A program made the translations under genes and the position numbers. From assembly GCA_017619835.1 (NCBI GenBank), contig JAFZRN010000006.1, positions 62,001 to 126,000 of the forward strand: a stretch of DNA of 64,000 nt, in the 5' to 3' direction. The notes under the pieces are model-generated. The model had not been told where the DNA came from. It saw only the letters and a program-made list of their open reading frames with translations, and did not search any database. Source of the DNA: Eubacterium sp. GTDB taxonomy: Bacteria > Bacillota > Clostridia > Lachnospirales > Lachnospiraceae. Shown in pieces: positions 34,718 to 45,192 of the stretch (position 1 is its first letter; each line of letters starts with the position of its first letter).

Positions 34718-36108
34718 TCAGAGAAAACCAGAGAATATTAAATTTCATAAATGCTTTGGCTGACGGAGTGATACTCTTTCTGTCTTATATGATCGCAACC
34801 TATATCAGGTTCTATATCATGTATGGACAGCGGCCGAAGCTTGAGATAGCGTGGAACAGAAATTACTTTACTGCTGCTGCGCTTTTTGCCGTGGTAGAAG
34901 TCATTTTCTTCTACTTCGCTCATATCTATTCGGTGACAAGAAGGACCCGGCTGTATAGACAGATCGAGAGGATACTTGAAGTCGGCTTCATGTCGATCCT
35001 GCTCCTTATGGCGTTCCTGTATTTTACCAGGGTCGTGGATTTCTCCCGTATCGCCATTATGATCTACTTTATCCTGTCGTCGTTTTTACTTATCGCGAAG
35101 AGAGTTATCTTAAGATATACGCTCCGTTATTACCGCAAGAAAGGCTTCAACCAGAAACATGTGGTGCTTGTTGGTGACGGAGACCTTGCGAGAGAATATC
35201 TGGCCGGGCTTAAAGCCGAGCCGGAGCTTGGATATACGGTTGACGGCTATGTCAGCAAGATTGATAAAGAGGGACTCGGAAAGAGGCTGGGTACCTACGA
35301 AGAGATCGGAGAGATCCTGGACAGACCCGGAATCGATGAAGTGGTCATCGCACTTGAGATTCATGAGGTGCAGTTCATGAAGAAGATTCTGGCCGCCTGC
35401 GATAAGTCCGGGATTAAGCCGTGCATCATTCCTTATTTCAATGATTACATGCCGGCGCATCCGACCATAGATACAATCGGTGATTCACGTATAATTAATG
35501 TTCGTTCGATACCTCTTGATAACGTATTCAATGCAACGATCAAGAGGCTGTTTGATATAATCGGAAGCCTGATCCTGATAATACTTACGTCTCCGGTAAT
35601 GCTCATTGTCGCGATTGGTGTCAAGGTGACCGGAGGTCCGGGAAGCATTCTGTTTAAACAGAAGAGAGTCGGGCTCAATAAGAAAGATTTCACCATGCTC
35701 AAGTTCAGGAGTATGAGGGAAAATGATTCCGAAGAAACCGCATGGAGTACAGATTCGGATCCGAGAAAGACAAAGTTCGGAAGCCTGATAAGAAAGTTCA
35801 GCCTGGACGAGCTCCCGCAGTTTTTCAATGTGCTTGTGGGTGACATGAGCCTTGTGGGCCCCCGCCCCGAGATTCCTTTCTTCGTGGATCAGTTTAAAGA
35901 AGAGATACCTCTTTATCTCGTTCGTCAGCAAGTCCGCCCCGGTATAACCGGCTGGGCCCAGGTCAACGGCCTGAGAGGCGACACGAGCATAAAAGAGAGA
36001 ATCGAGCATGATATATGGTACATCGAAAACTGGACACTGTGGCTCGACATCAAGATAATCTTTAAAACAGTGTTTGGTGGAATGATGAACTCAGAAAAGA
36101 TAAAGTGA
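34714..36108 (+). CDS. Initiating sugar-phosphate transferase (WbaP/CpsE family)
   Basis: Polyprenyl-phosphate glycosyl-1-phosphate transferase of 464 aa. Four N-terminal helices (about 10-135) are followed by a Rossmann-like CoA-binding_3 domain (about 145-255). A re-entrant helix (about 277-300) and the catalytic Bac_transf domain complete it, with FKQKRVGLNKKDFTMLKFRSM, LDELPQFFNVLVGDMSLVGPRPE and RPGITGWAQVNG. It places the first sugar phosphate on undecaprenyl phosphate and so starts glycan assembly. The start overlaps the preceding multidomain gene (ATGA), which supports one pathway. Confidence 0.95.
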   Translation: MIRENQRILNFINALADGVILFLSYMIATYIRFYIMYGQRPKLEIAWNRNYFTAAALFAVVEVIFFYFAHIYSVTRRTRLYRQIERILEVGFMSILLLMAFLYFTRVVDFSRIAIMIYFILSSFLLIAKRVILRYTLRYYRKKGFNQKHVVLVGDGDLAREYLAGLKAEPELGYTVDGYVSKIDKEGLGKRLGTYEEIGEILDRPGIDEVVIALEIHEVQFMKKILAACDKSGIKPCIIPYFNDYMPAHPTIDTIGDSRIINVRSIPLDNVFNATIKRLFDIIGSLILIILTSPVMLIVAIGVKVTGGPGSILFKQKRVGLNKKDFTMLKFRSMRENDSEETAWSTDSDPRKTKFGSLIRKFSLDELPQFFNVLVGDMSLVGPRPEIPFFVDQFKEEIPLYLVRQQVRPGITGWAQVNGLRGDTSIKERIEHDIWYIENWTLWLDIKIIFKTVFGGMMNSEKIK

Positions 36109-36133
36109 GTGAATAGAGAAGGCGTAGTTAGTA

Positions 36134-39100
36134 ATGGAGTTAATAAGAAAGATATATATTAAGGCAATAATATGTTTGACGTGTATTATCGTGTCTATAA
36201 TGCTTTTTCCTTTTAATTCAGAAGTGTTCGCTGAAACTTTTGAATATGGCGACTGGTATTGTGAAACTATTAATGAAAATGAAGTGGGGATACTTGGAAA
36301 CTTTAATGTTGGAACCAGTGTTGCTATTCCTGAAAAAATAAATGGTAAAACAGTCACAAAAATCTGTGATGACGCATTTAATAATCAGAGTGGTATTACA
36401 AGTGTAGAAATACCAAACAGCGTAACGTATATAGGAGACAAAGCGTTTTATTGTTGTGTTAGTCTTGAAGATATAACTATGTCTGAAAACATAAAGTATA
36501 TCGGGGAAGCGGCTTTTGAAAGCTGTTTTAAACTTGAAAGCATTAATCTTCCTGATGGCTTAAATACTATCGGAGCTTCAGCCTTTTTGAATTGTGGTTT
36601 AAAGAGCGTGATTATTCCTGATAGTGTTAATGATTTGGGAAATGATGTTTTTTTGGGGTGTGAAGATCTTACAGATGTTTCTATCCCAAAAGACATTGTG
36701 AGTATCCCTTATGGACTATTCTATTGTTGCACTAGTCTTGAGAAAGTAGAGTTGCCGGATAGTATAACAAGTATAGGTGATAGTGCTTTTTCGGGATGTG
36801 AAAAATTAAAGGAAATCAATATTCCCAATGGTGTATCTTATATTGGAGAATACTCCTTTAATGAGTGTACTTTATTAACTCCGATTGTGATTCCCGATAG
36901 TGTTTCTGAAATTGGGGCGTGTGCGTTTCGCGATTGTAAAAGTGTTACCAATATTGTGATTCCTAAGGATATTACTGCTATTAATGATTATACCTTTAAC
37001 GGATGTGATAATTTAGTAAATATATATCTTCCAAATGGTATAAAAAGCATTGGGGCTTATTCGTTTTCTGAATGCACTGAGCTTATAGGAATTAATATTC
37101 CATCTGGTGTAACAAGCATAGGCGAGGGTGCTTTTTACAATTGTGAAAATCTTGAAAATGTAAGTATTCCTGATGGTATAACAATAATACAGAATGAGAC
37201 GTTTTGTGGTTGCAAAAATATTAAGCAGATAACTATTCCTGCTAATGTTTCTACAATTGGAGATACCGCTTTTTATTCTTGTGGAATAACAAGTATTATA
37301 ATACCTGAAAAAACAACGACAATTGGAAATTCTGCTTTTTCATTTACAAATTTAACCAGTTTAGAAATCCCCAAAAATGTTAAATCTATAGGCTGTGATA
37401 TAATTGCATATTGTTATTACTTAACGGACTTAACAGTCTCAGAGGAAAACGAGTATTATAGTGATGGAAATGGAAACAATTTGATAATTGAAAAGAAAAC
37501 AGGCAAGATTATTCAGGGAAGTGTAGCTACAATTATTCCTGATGGCGTGACCAGCATAGGTGACTATGCATTTTATGGAATTGGTTATGATTTTGCTAAT
37601 AAAAAACTTCCTGACAGCTTAACAAAAATCGGAAAACACGCATTTGATTCGTGTGAATTTAATGTAGAAGAAATAGTATTACCTGATAACATAGTAGAAA
37701 TAGATGATTATGCATTTGTCTATACTGGTTATTTTATGAAAATCGATCTTCCCCAAAAGTTGGAACGTATAGGCGATTATGCATTTTATTATAGTAGGGA
37801 TCTCCGTTATATAAACATTCCGGACACTGTAACTAGTATTGGGGAATATGCATTTTCTGGTTGCGAATATCTAACCAATATAGAGTTGCCGGAAGGTATA
37901 ACAGAAATAAAGGATTTTGCTTTTTATGGTTGCAAGCAATTAGGTGAAATTGAGATACCAATGAGTGTTACCAGTATCAATAAGTGGGCTTTCGGTGATT
38001 GCATTTTAAATAAGGTTATCATCTATGATAATGTAGATTATATTGATGATGATGCATTTATTTATAACAATTATAACAATATGAATTATTATGACCGTGA
38101 AGTGACTATATACACAACGAAAGATTCCTATGCTGATCGGTTTGCACAGAATCATAATATTCCGGTTGTATATTTAAATTCAACAGAGACTATCAAGTTT
38201 TACAGGTATGATTCTGCTACTAATACAGTTGGCTCTGAAATAAGTATATACTCCTTTAAGTCAGATAGTCTGGAAGGTTGTGAACTTCCGGATATATTGG
38301 TGAAAACTTATAGAAATATAAAGGGAGAAACTATTCCTGCTTCAATGGAATTAGAAATACAGGATGAATATAAAAAGACAGTATTAGGAAATGGTAACGG
38401 TGGCTTTATAACAGACGAGAATGGCGAATATGTTCTTCAAGGGTATACTATTACATTTGCGGGAAGCGGTAAATCATTAGAGTCGTATTCGATAAATTGT
38501 TCGGCTGGATCGGCATATGCAAAATTACAAGTACAATTAGATAAATTAGAACTTTATAGCATAGCCTGGGACAATTCGGAATCGATTGTTAATCTGAAAA
38601 AGAAAACTTTTAAAAATGATATGGAATATCGGTATTACAGTACCTCTTTTAATCACGTTATTTTATCTGGTGTAGATACGAACGGGAGTTACGAGGTTTA
38701 TTCAGATCTTCAGTGTAATACTAAATCCAATAGAGAATGGGATTTGAGTAATAATTCGGAAGTCACATTCTATATAAAACTAAGCAGAGAAGGATATAAC
38801 GATGTAAAATGCGTCATTACAATTACCAAAGTAAATAAGGAGGTTATTTTTACAGATAATGGACATGACACAAAGATTAATTGCGATTTTGATCCATATA
38901 AGCTAATAAATGGTTTGGATTATGAATCGGATAATGATAATGCTATAGCTGGCATTATTCTGTCAGGTCTGATAGAGAATGGTGAAGATAGAGTTTTTGA
39001 GGGACTTAAGCAGTTAGGCCTTTATGAGGGATATAAAAATTCCAGTACATACTATTATTCCGGTTTTGGCTATTATGATGGAGTTGGAAGAATTATAGCA

Positions 39101-40777
39101 GTAAGAAAGATAAAGATAGGGTCCACTACACATAATATTGTTACGATTGTTGCACGGGGGACATCTGATTTAGAAGATGTGGCGATTGATGCTACTACAG
39201 GGATGTTTAATGAATGTGCTAATACATTAGTTGAGGAAATTGATTCGGTTTTAAGCAAAAATGGTATTAAATATATTGATGATAAAACACATTTCTTTGT
39301 GACTGGTCATAGCTTGGGAGGAGCAGTTGCAAATCTGGTATCAGCTAAACTAATTGATGAAAAACGAGTTATAGCAAATCATCTAAAATGTTACACTTTT
39401 GCTTCACCACTTACTAAGTCTGATATTGATTTGGGATATAATAAAACTAAATATGCAACAATAAAGAATATTTATAACAGCAATGATATTGTGCCAAGAG
39501 TAAGTCCAACTCAGACTTTGGGATTATTGGGTCCTACTTCGGTTAGATTTCCACTGACTTCATTAATAGGAGCTCTAGAGGGCAGATATGGAATAGATAT
39601 AGAATTAAACCAAAAAATGAACAGTGCAGCATTTAATAAGTATTATAAAATGCTACAGGAGGAGAATTTTACTGAAGGTATATTATCAAATCATTCCACT
39701 TCCGCATATTTGGCATTAGTTCTCGCAAATGGTGCAAGTACCTCGATGAATTCAAAGAAGAGAATTATATATGTTCATTGTCCGGTAGATGTTGATATCA
39801 TAGATAGTTCTGGACAAGTATGTGTGAAAATAGAAAATGATACCGTTATGAAAAATATAACTGAAGATGTCTATGCTTTTGTTATAGGAGATACAAAGGT
39901 ATTTCTGTTGGATTATGATTCAAAATACAAGATAAGCATTACTGGTTATGATTCGGGAGAAATGGGCATTGAGATTATTGATTATAATAACGATGGGATT
40001 AGCGATATTGTGACTTCGCAGACAGAATATTGTGACATACTCGTAGATGATGGTAAAAATATGGTATGTGAAGTAGATGATTCAATAAATGCAGATGATA
40101 TTAAAGTGTATGTAACTGATGAAAAAGGTGAGGCTGTAAGTGAGATAAAACAGGATGGATCAGAAAAACCGATTATTCAAACGCCTGCTCCATCAGCAAC
40201 AGCATCTGAAATGTCGACTTCTGTACCTACTGCAGTACCAACACCTAAATCGACAGATGATAAGAAGCCTGCAGCAGTTCCCAGTGTGAGTCCGACTCCG
40301 GCTGTTTCTCCGGATAATAATATTCTACCAATTGGAGAAGTGACCGAGGATTCTAAGGGGAAAGCAAAATATAAAGTATTGAAAACTGCAGAAGGTGGCG
40401 CGGGTACTGTAATGCTTGTTGCTCCCGTTTCAAAAAACAATAAAAGCTTTATTATTCCAGATAAGATAATCGTAAATGGTTTAGAGTATAAGGTTGCTGA
40501 AATAAAAGCAAATGCATTTAAGAATAATAAAAAGCTTAAAAGTGTCGCGATAGGTAGTAATGTAAATAAGGTTGGTAAAAATGCATTTTATGGATGCAAA
40601 AAGCTTAAAACCATAAGTATCAAGACAAAGCTTCTTACCTCAAAAAGTGTTGGGACAAAGGCATTTTCAAAGATAAGTAAAAAACCAACAGTAAAGATTC
40701 CGAAATCAAAAATTAAAGCATATAAAAAATGGATTTATAAAAAGGGCTTAAGTAAGAAAGCCAGGATTAAATCATAA
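36134..40777 (+). CDS. BspA-like LRR_5 surface protein with an embedded class 3 lipase domain
   Basis: Protein of 1547 aa. A signal peptide (about 10-33) is followed by over 20 leucine-rich repeats of the BspA/LRR_5 type (about 45-690; I..SAF..C..L..I.IP..V). A beta-rich region follows (about 700-940), then a lipase-3 domain (about 985-1200). The full triad is visible: S1060 in GHSLGG, D1118 in NSNDIVPR and H1187 in SNHSTSA. A Pro/Thr/Ser linker (about 1346-1395) and a second, lysine-rich LRR block (about 1440-1547) end it. No sortase motif is seen; the basic LRR end may bind the wall. It is AT-rich and sits between glycan genes, so it is probably an insertion. Substrate unknown. Confidence 0.9.
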   Translation: MELIRKIYIKAIICLTCIIVSIMLFPFNSEVFAETFEYGDWYCETINENEVGILGNFNVGTSVAIPEKINGKTVTKICDDAFNNQSGITSVEIPNSVTYIGDKAFYCCVSLEDITMSENIKYIGEAAFESCFKLESINLPDGLNTIGASAFLNCGLKSVIIPDSVNDLGNDVFLGCEDLTDVSIPKDIVSIPYGLFYCCTSLEKVELPDSITSIGDSAFSGCEKLKEINIPNGVSYIGEYSFNECTLLTPIVIPDSVSEIGACAFRDCKSVTNIVIPKDITAINDYTFNGCDNLVNIYLPNGIKSIGAYSFSECTELIGINIPSGVTSIGEGAFYNCENLENVSIPDGITIIQNETFCGCKNIKQITIPANVSTIGDTAFYSCGITSIIIPEKTTTIGNSAFSFTNLTSLEIPKNVKSIGCDIIAYCYYLTDLTVSEENEYYSDGNGNNLIIEKKTGKIIQGSVATIIPDGVTSIGDYAFYGIGYDFANKKLPDSLTKIGKHAFDSCEFNVEEIVLPDNIVEIDDYAFVYTGYFMKIDLPQKLERIGDYAFYYSRDLRYINIPDTVTSIGEYAFSGCEYLTNIELPEGITEIKDFAFYGCKQLGEIEIPMSVTSINKWAFGDCILNKVIIYDNVDYIDDDAFIYNNYNNMNYYDREVTIYTTKDSYADRFAQNHNIPVVYLNSTETIKFYRYDSATNTVGSEISIYSFKSDSLEGCELPDILVKTYRNIKGETIPASMELEIQDEYKKTVLGNGNGGFITDENGEYVLQGYTITFAGSGKSLESYSINCSAGSAYAKLQVQLDKLELYSIAWDNSESIVNLKKKTFKNDMEYRYYSTSFNHVILSGVDTNGSYEVYSDLQCNTKSNREWDLSNNSEVTFYIKLSREGYNDVKCVITITKVNKEVIFTDNGHDTKINCDFDPYKLINGLDYESDNDNAIAGIILSGLIENGEDRVFEGLKQLGLYEGYKNSSTYYYSGFGYYDGVGRIIAVRKIKIGSTTHNIVTIVARGTSDLEDVAIDATTGMFNECANTLVEEIDSVLSKNGIKYIDDKTHFFVTGHSLGGAVANLVSAKLIDEKRVIANHLKCYTFASPLTKSDIDLGYNKTKYATIKNIYNSNDIVPRVSPTQTLGLLGPTSVRFPLTSLIGALEGRYGIDIELNQKMNSAAFNKYYKMLQEENFTEGILSNHSTSAYLALVLANGASTSMNSKKRIIYVHCPVDVDIIDSSGQVCVKIENDTVMKNITEDVYAFVIGDTKVFLLDYDSKYKISITGYDSGEMGIEIIDYNNDGISDIVTSQTEYCDILVDDGKNMVCEVDDSINADDIKVYVTDEKGEAVSEIKQDGSEKPIIQTPAPSATASEMSTSVPTAVPTPKSTDDKKPAAVPSVSPTPAVSPDNNILPIGEVTEDSKGKAKYKVLKTAEGGAGTVMLVAPVSKNNKSFIIPDKIIVNGLEYKVAEIKANAFKNNKKLKSVAIGSNVNKVGKNAFYGCKKLKTISIKTKLLTSKSVGTKAFSKISKKPTVKIPKSKIKAYKKWIYKKGLSKKARIKS

Positions 40778-40788
40778 GGAGAGCTATT

Positions 40789-41526
40789 ATGGTTACAGCG
40801 ATGCTTTTTGCCGGCGGTGTCGGCACGAGAATGAAATCAGATGATATGCCGAAACAGTTCCTGGTAGTAGGCGGCAAGCCCATTATAGTACGTACTATGG
40901 AGCATTTTGCAATGCATCCCGAGGTGGATGATATTGTTGTTGCATGTAAAGAGGACTGGATCGATTATCTGAATGACCTGATTGCGAAGTTTAAGGTTCA
41001 GAAGGTAAGAAGCGTGGTTCCGGGCGGCGAAACAGGCTTCGGTTCTATCCATAACGGAGTTGTAGAAACTGCAAAGGTTGCCAAGAATCCGGATGATATA
41101 ATTCTTATCTGCGACGGAGTAAGACCGATGCTTTCAGAGGAGCTTATCTCTAACTGCATCAGGCTCACAAGAGAGTACGGAACCGCTGTTCCGGTAACTC
41201 CGAGTATAGATTCACTGCTTTACAGTGATGAGGGCGATTTCTGTGAGAAGAGCTATAAGAGAAGCTCTATGTATATAACACAGGCACCTCAGGGTTACAC
41301 CATGGAGAGAATACTCTGGGCACATGAAGAGGCAGAGAAGAGAGGGATAACAAATCCCGTTTCTTCAAGCGAGCTCTTTATCGAGCTTGGCGAAAAGGTT
41401 CGTCTTTTCATCGGCGAGAGAAATAATATCAAGGTTACGACTCCCGAAGATCTGGAGAGACTGAGAGCCGATTACTTCTACAATGAATTCAAGAAGTTCG
41501 CCGGCGAATTACATATAGAGTATTAA
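40789..41526 (+). CDS. IspD/TarI-family cytidylyltransferase
   Basis: Nucleotidyltransferase of 245 aa. The N-terminal FAGGVGTRMKSDDMPKQFL is the CTP-binding loop of IspD and TarI. VPGGETGFGSIHNGV and CDGVRPMLSEELI complete the active site. The enzyme transfers CMP to a sugar-alcohol phosphate. Next to TagF-like polymerases a TarI role (CDP-ribitol or a similar donor) is more likely than isoprenoid synthesis. No TarJ reductase is nearby, so the polyol could be made elsewhere. AGGAGAG precedes the ATG. Confidence 0.87.
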   Translation: MVTAMLFAGGVGTRMKSDDMPKQFLVVGGKPIIVRTMEHFAMHPEVDDIVVACKEDWIDYLNDLIAKFKVQKVRSVVPGGETGFGSIHNGVVETAKVAKNPDDIILICDGVRPMLSEELISNCIRLTREYGTAVPVTPSIDSLLYSDEGDFCEKSYKRSSMYITQAPQGYTMERILWAHEEAEKRGITNPVSSSELFIELGEKVRLFIGERNNIKVTTPEDLERLRADYFYNEFKKFAGELHIEY

Positions 41527-41538
41527 AGGATTAATAAA

Positions 41539-44268
41539 ATGGCTGAGAAATTCACACGCATAATCGTAATAGAAGAAGATACAATAAATGTGGGAGCTAC
41601 AGGTATAGTTCCCGCTATTTGTGGTGCGTGTGACTCTTATGAACTGGACATAATAATTTATGATACGGTTTGTAACATAGAATCAAGTAAGTGGAAAAAA
41701 CGTCTCATCGAATCAATCGTATCGGCTTCTTCGGAAAATGTTAAGGTTTCTATAACAAAGATGATCGAAGCGGAAGGTGAGTCTCGCATGAGCTGCTTTA
41801 ATAAAGCACTCGAGGAAGTGACAGATGGTTATATCCAGTTCTCGCGTCCCGGCGTGAAGGCTGATTCCGGAAATTACGCAGCTGCCTTTAAAGCGATAGC
41901 TGAGACCGGTGTCGATATGGTTTCCTACTGGCCCTTCCAGGAGGTGGACGGCAAGAGGATAAATCAGATTTATTTCAGCGATTTTGACAGGGTGTTTGAT
42001 TCGTCTGCGAACCCATTTCACATAAGCCTTACACTCGATGCATGCATCATGAAGCGTGAAGCCGTCGGGGATATCCGTTTTGACGAGGGCGCCCATACGG
42101 GCGAAGAGCTCTTCCTTCTCAAGGTCTATGAGAAGATAAAGAATTATTATATCCTTCGCGAGAAGGTTCTTATCACTGATTATCTTGCAAATGATTTCTA
42201 TAACTATAGACCGATGTATGAGAAGAGTTATTATACACCGGAGCTTCGGGATTATTACATTCCGCTTCTTAAGGAGCAAGAAGATTCTCCCGTCATTCAG
42301 GGCGGCGTTCTTGAGCTGATCCAGCTGATGATCGCCCAGAATGCAAATGACAGAAACAAGAATATCATCATGGGCGAAGAGGTGGATGAATATATTCAGG
42401 CCATGTCGGATTGCTTAAGACTCATGGATGATGAGGTGATAGTTCAGTATAAATGGACTCATCGCCGTACCGTCCCGAGATTCATGTCCATCAAGTATCT
42501 TAGACTTAAGTATAACGATATGGGACTTGTTGCTAAGAGTGTTAAGTCCGAAGATAATCCCAAGGAATGGCTGGCCGAGGTAAAGGGCCTTAAGATAGAG
42601 AGCTTTGAGAAGGCAGTGGTCAATTTCCGCCTCATCAATTATGACGGAAAAGAGCTTACCATCGAGGGCGAGCTTGCAAATGTCTACTACGCCGATTTCG
42701 ATAAACTGAAGCTGGAGGTCTGCTTCGGCAAGAACCGGATTCCCGTGGAGCGGACATACATTTATACAAATATCAGGCATTTCGGACGGACCACGAAGAA
42801 GGGTTATTCCTTTAAGGCCGTGATCCCTGTCGAGAAGCTTAAAGCTAAGGACAAGTTATATTTCGAGTATTCCTATGACGGCGCGAGCGTAAGGACGGGG
42901 ATAACATTTCTCTCGTTCCAGTCCAGACTTTCAAATAAGCTTCCCGAGAGCTACTGGATATTCGGCAAGAGGATACTTAGCTTCGATGAGAAGCATAAGC
43001 AGATGATCGTCGAGCCGCTTACAACTTTCGGACACATGAAGCGCGAGCTGAAAATGATGTACAGAGTTGCCCGCGACGGCCGCAGGAGAGTAGGTAAGAA
43101 AAAGACTCTCGAAATGCTGAGGCTTCGTACGGCTGTTAAGTGGTCAAGAGGCTTCGGGCCTAAGGCTGATGACAGTATCTCCGGAGCACCGAAGAATAAG
43201 AAACCTATCTGGATCACATACGATCAGCTCTTTAAGGGCGGCGACAACGGGCAGTACTTCTACGAGTACATGAATAAAAATGTAAATGACATCGAGACCT
43301 GCTACATAATCAATAAGGACTCGAAGGAATATAAGGAGCTGAGCCGTAAGTATAAGACGGCGCTTCCGTTTAATACTTATAAGACGAGGCTTAAGTGTCT
43401 TAAGTCGGATATGCTTTTTGCAACGCGTATCGACATCAGGCTTTATATGGGCTTTACCGAGAATGACGAGATCTACGTAAGAGACCTTTTCAAGGCCGAT
43501 GTTGTATGTCTTCAGCATGGTCTTACGATCCAGAAGATCGCCCAGTATCAGAATAAGTTCTATGACAATACGAAGCATTATTACTGCGTATCTCCGAAAG
43601 AGGTTGAGAACATAAAGAAGCCTATCTACGGTTATACAGATGACATGATCACGCTGACCGGAGCTCCGCGATATGACGGACTCGTGGGCGAGCCAAAGAA
43701 GCAGATTCTTATCACTCCGACCTGGAGACGTAATGTTACTGCCGGCACCAACGAGAAGGGTAAGCAGCATGAGTACAGCGTCAACTTTAAGAGGACAACA
43801 TATTATAAGATCTATAATTCGCTTATAAACGATAAGAGACTTATCGATTCTGCTAAGAAGAACGGTTACAGAATCGTGTACCTTGTACATCCGATACTCA
43901 GCCCACAGGCCGGTGACTTCGATAAGAATGATTTTGTGGATATCGTTCCCGGAGTTGAAGCCAATTACGAGAAGATGCTGAAGGAGTCGGCACTCATGGT
44001 AACTGACTATTCGGGAATACAGTTTGACTTTGCATATATGAGAAGACCGCTGGTTTATTTCCATCCGGCAGAGCTTCCGCCTCAGTACGCTGAGGAAGAT
44101 ACAGGCTTCGGCCCTATCTGCAGGACTAACGATGAACTTATCGATGAGCTTATCAAAGCCATGGAGTCAGACTGCAGACTCGAAGAAGAATATAAGAAGA
44201 ACATCAATGCATTCTTCCCGTTCGATGATCAGAATGCATGTAAACGCGTTTACGAGGCAGCAAAATAA
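41539..44268 (+). CDS. TagF-like CDP-glycerol/ribitol phosphotransferase with N-terminal GT-A-like domain
   Basis: Protein of 909 aa. The N-terminal region (about 1-240) looks like a degenerate GT2 domain: SRMSCFNKALEEVTDGYIQF is the usual mid-domain phrase, but a clear DxD is missing. A middle beta-domain follows (about 345-470). The C-terminal Glyphos_transf domain (about 545-905) carries CLQHGLTIQKI, ITLTGAPRYD, ILITPTWRRN, LVHP and VTDYSGIQFDFAYMRRP, the residues that bind CDP-alditol and the acceptor. It should polymerise or add polyol-phosphate units to a lipid-linked glycan. LicD follows with no gap. Confidence 0.9.
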   Translation: MAEKFTRIIVIEEDTINVGATGIVPAICGACDSYELDIIIYDTVCNIESSKWKKRLIESIVSASSENVKVSITKMIEAEGESRMSCFNKALEEVTDGYIQFSRPGVKADSGNYAAAFKAIAETGVDMVSYWPFQEVDGKRINQIYFSDFDRVFDSSANPFHISLTLDACIMKREAVGDIRFDEGAHTGEELFLLKVYEKIKNYYILREKVLITDYLANDFYNYRPMYEKSYYTPELRDYYIPLLKEQEDSPVIQGGVLELIQLMIAQNANDRNKNIIMGEEVDEYIQAMSDCLRLMDDEVIVQYKWTHRRTVPRFMSIKYLRLKYNDMGLVAKSVKSEDNPKEWLAEVKGLKIESFEKAVVNFRLINYDGKELTIEGELANVYYADFDKLKLEVCFGKNRIPVERTYIYTNIRHFGRTTKKGYSFKAVIPVEKLKAKDKLYFEYSYDGASVRTGITFLSFQSRLSNKLPESYWIFGKRILSFDEKHKQMIVEPLTTFGHMKRELKMMYRVARDGRRRVGKKKTLEMLRLRTAVKWSRGFGPKADDSISGAPKNKKPIWITYDQLFKGGDNGQYFYEYMNKNVNDIETCYIINKDSKEYKELSRKYKTALPFNTYKTRLKCLKSDMLFATRIDIRLYMGFTENDEIYVRDLFKADVVCLQHGLTIQKIAQYQNKFYDNTKHYYCVSPKEVENIKKPIYGYTDDMITLTGAPRYDGLVGEPKKQILITPTWRRNVTAGTNEKGKQHEYSVNFKRTTYYKIYNSLINDKRLIDSAKKNGYRIVYLVHPILSPQAGDFDKNDFVDIVPGVEANYEKMLKESALMVTDYSGIQFDFAYMRRPLVYFHPAELPPQYAEEDTGFGPICRTNDELIDELIKAMESDCRLEEEYKKNINAFFPFDDQNACKRVYEAAK

Positions 44269-45192
44269 ATGAAATTCTCTCTTTCTACTGTCGAAGCTTT
44301 CAAACTTCTTCGGTCCAGGGATACAATCGAATTAACGGATGATCAGTTAATTGATCTTCAGCGCACTCTTTACGATATTCTCTACGATATCGTAAGATTC
44401 TGCGACAGATATAAGATCCGCTACGAGCTTGGTGGCGGAAGTGTTCTTGGTGCGGTCAGACATGGTGGGATAATCCCCTGGGATGATGATATTGATATCA
44501 ACATGCCAAGACGTGATTATGAAAAATTCAGACGTCTTTTCCCGCGTAAAATGGGAGAGAAGTACTGGATTCATACACCCGAAAAAACAAATAATCTGGC
44601 ACTCCTTTTTTCCAGAGTCCGCCTTAAGGGGACTTCGGTTAAAACCCGTGAGGATTACTATACGGATGAGTGTGGTGCCTTTATAGATATATTTATTATC
44701 GAGAATACATTTGATAATCCTGTATTAAGAAAGATACATGGATATGGATCTCTGGCACTCGGACTTCTGCTTTCCTGCAGAAAGTTCTGGAGAGACAGGA
44801 AAATGATGGTGAAGCTGGTGAAGTCTAATAAGAGGCGGATCGATGGCATGACAAAGATCAAATGTGCCTTCATTATCAAGATTCTCCTCGGTCTTCCTCT
44901 TGCAATCCTTCCCATCAACTTCTGGACAAGACTTGCCAACAACTGGAACAGGATGTGCCGTAACGATAAATCAAAGTATGTGACTACACCCTGCGGAAGA
45001 AAACATTTCTTCGGAGAGCTTTATAAACGTGAGGATCTCGTCAGTACCGTGCCGATGCAGTTCGGTGACATAGAGGCTCAGATTCCGAGAGCCTACGACT
45101 ATTATCTCACCCGCCTTTACGGAGATTACAAGCAGATTCCGAAGGATGCGGAGCAGGAGAAACATCTCGTATACGAACCATTTATCTTATAA
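44269..45192 (+). CDS. LicD-family phosphotransferase
   Basis: Protein of 307 aa with the LicD core near the N-terminus: YELGGGSVLGAVRHGGIIPW and DDDIDINMPRRDYEKF (about 50-85), which hold the metal-binding aspartates of the nucleotidyltransferase fold. LicD proteins attach phosphocholine or other phospho-groups to teichoic-type glycans. It starts at the base after the TagF stop. Phosphocholine would fit the choline-binding-type repeats of the L,D-transpeptidase at 8167, but no choline uptake or licC genes are seen. Confidence 0.9.
   Translation: MKFSLSTVEAFKLLRSRDTIELTDDQLIDLQRTLYDILYDIVRFCDRYKIRYELGGGSVLGAVRHGGIIPWDDDIDINMPRRDYEKFRRLFPRKMGEKYWIHTPEKTNNLALLFSRVRLKGTSVKTREDYYTDECGAFIDIFIIENTFDNPVLRKIHGYGSLALGLLLSCRKFWRDRKMMVKLVKSNKRRIDGMTKIKCAFIIKILLGLPLAILPINFWTRLANNWNRMCRNDKSKYVTTPCGRKHFFGELYKREDLVSTVPMQFGDIEAQIPRAYDYYLTRLYGDYKQIPKDAEQEKHLVYEPFIL

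Noticed and set aside
43144..44064. A 306-codon minus-strand open frame opposite the TagF-like gene
   Set aside because: It is a mirror of the conserved Glyphos_transf coding sequence and shows no family motif or start signal.
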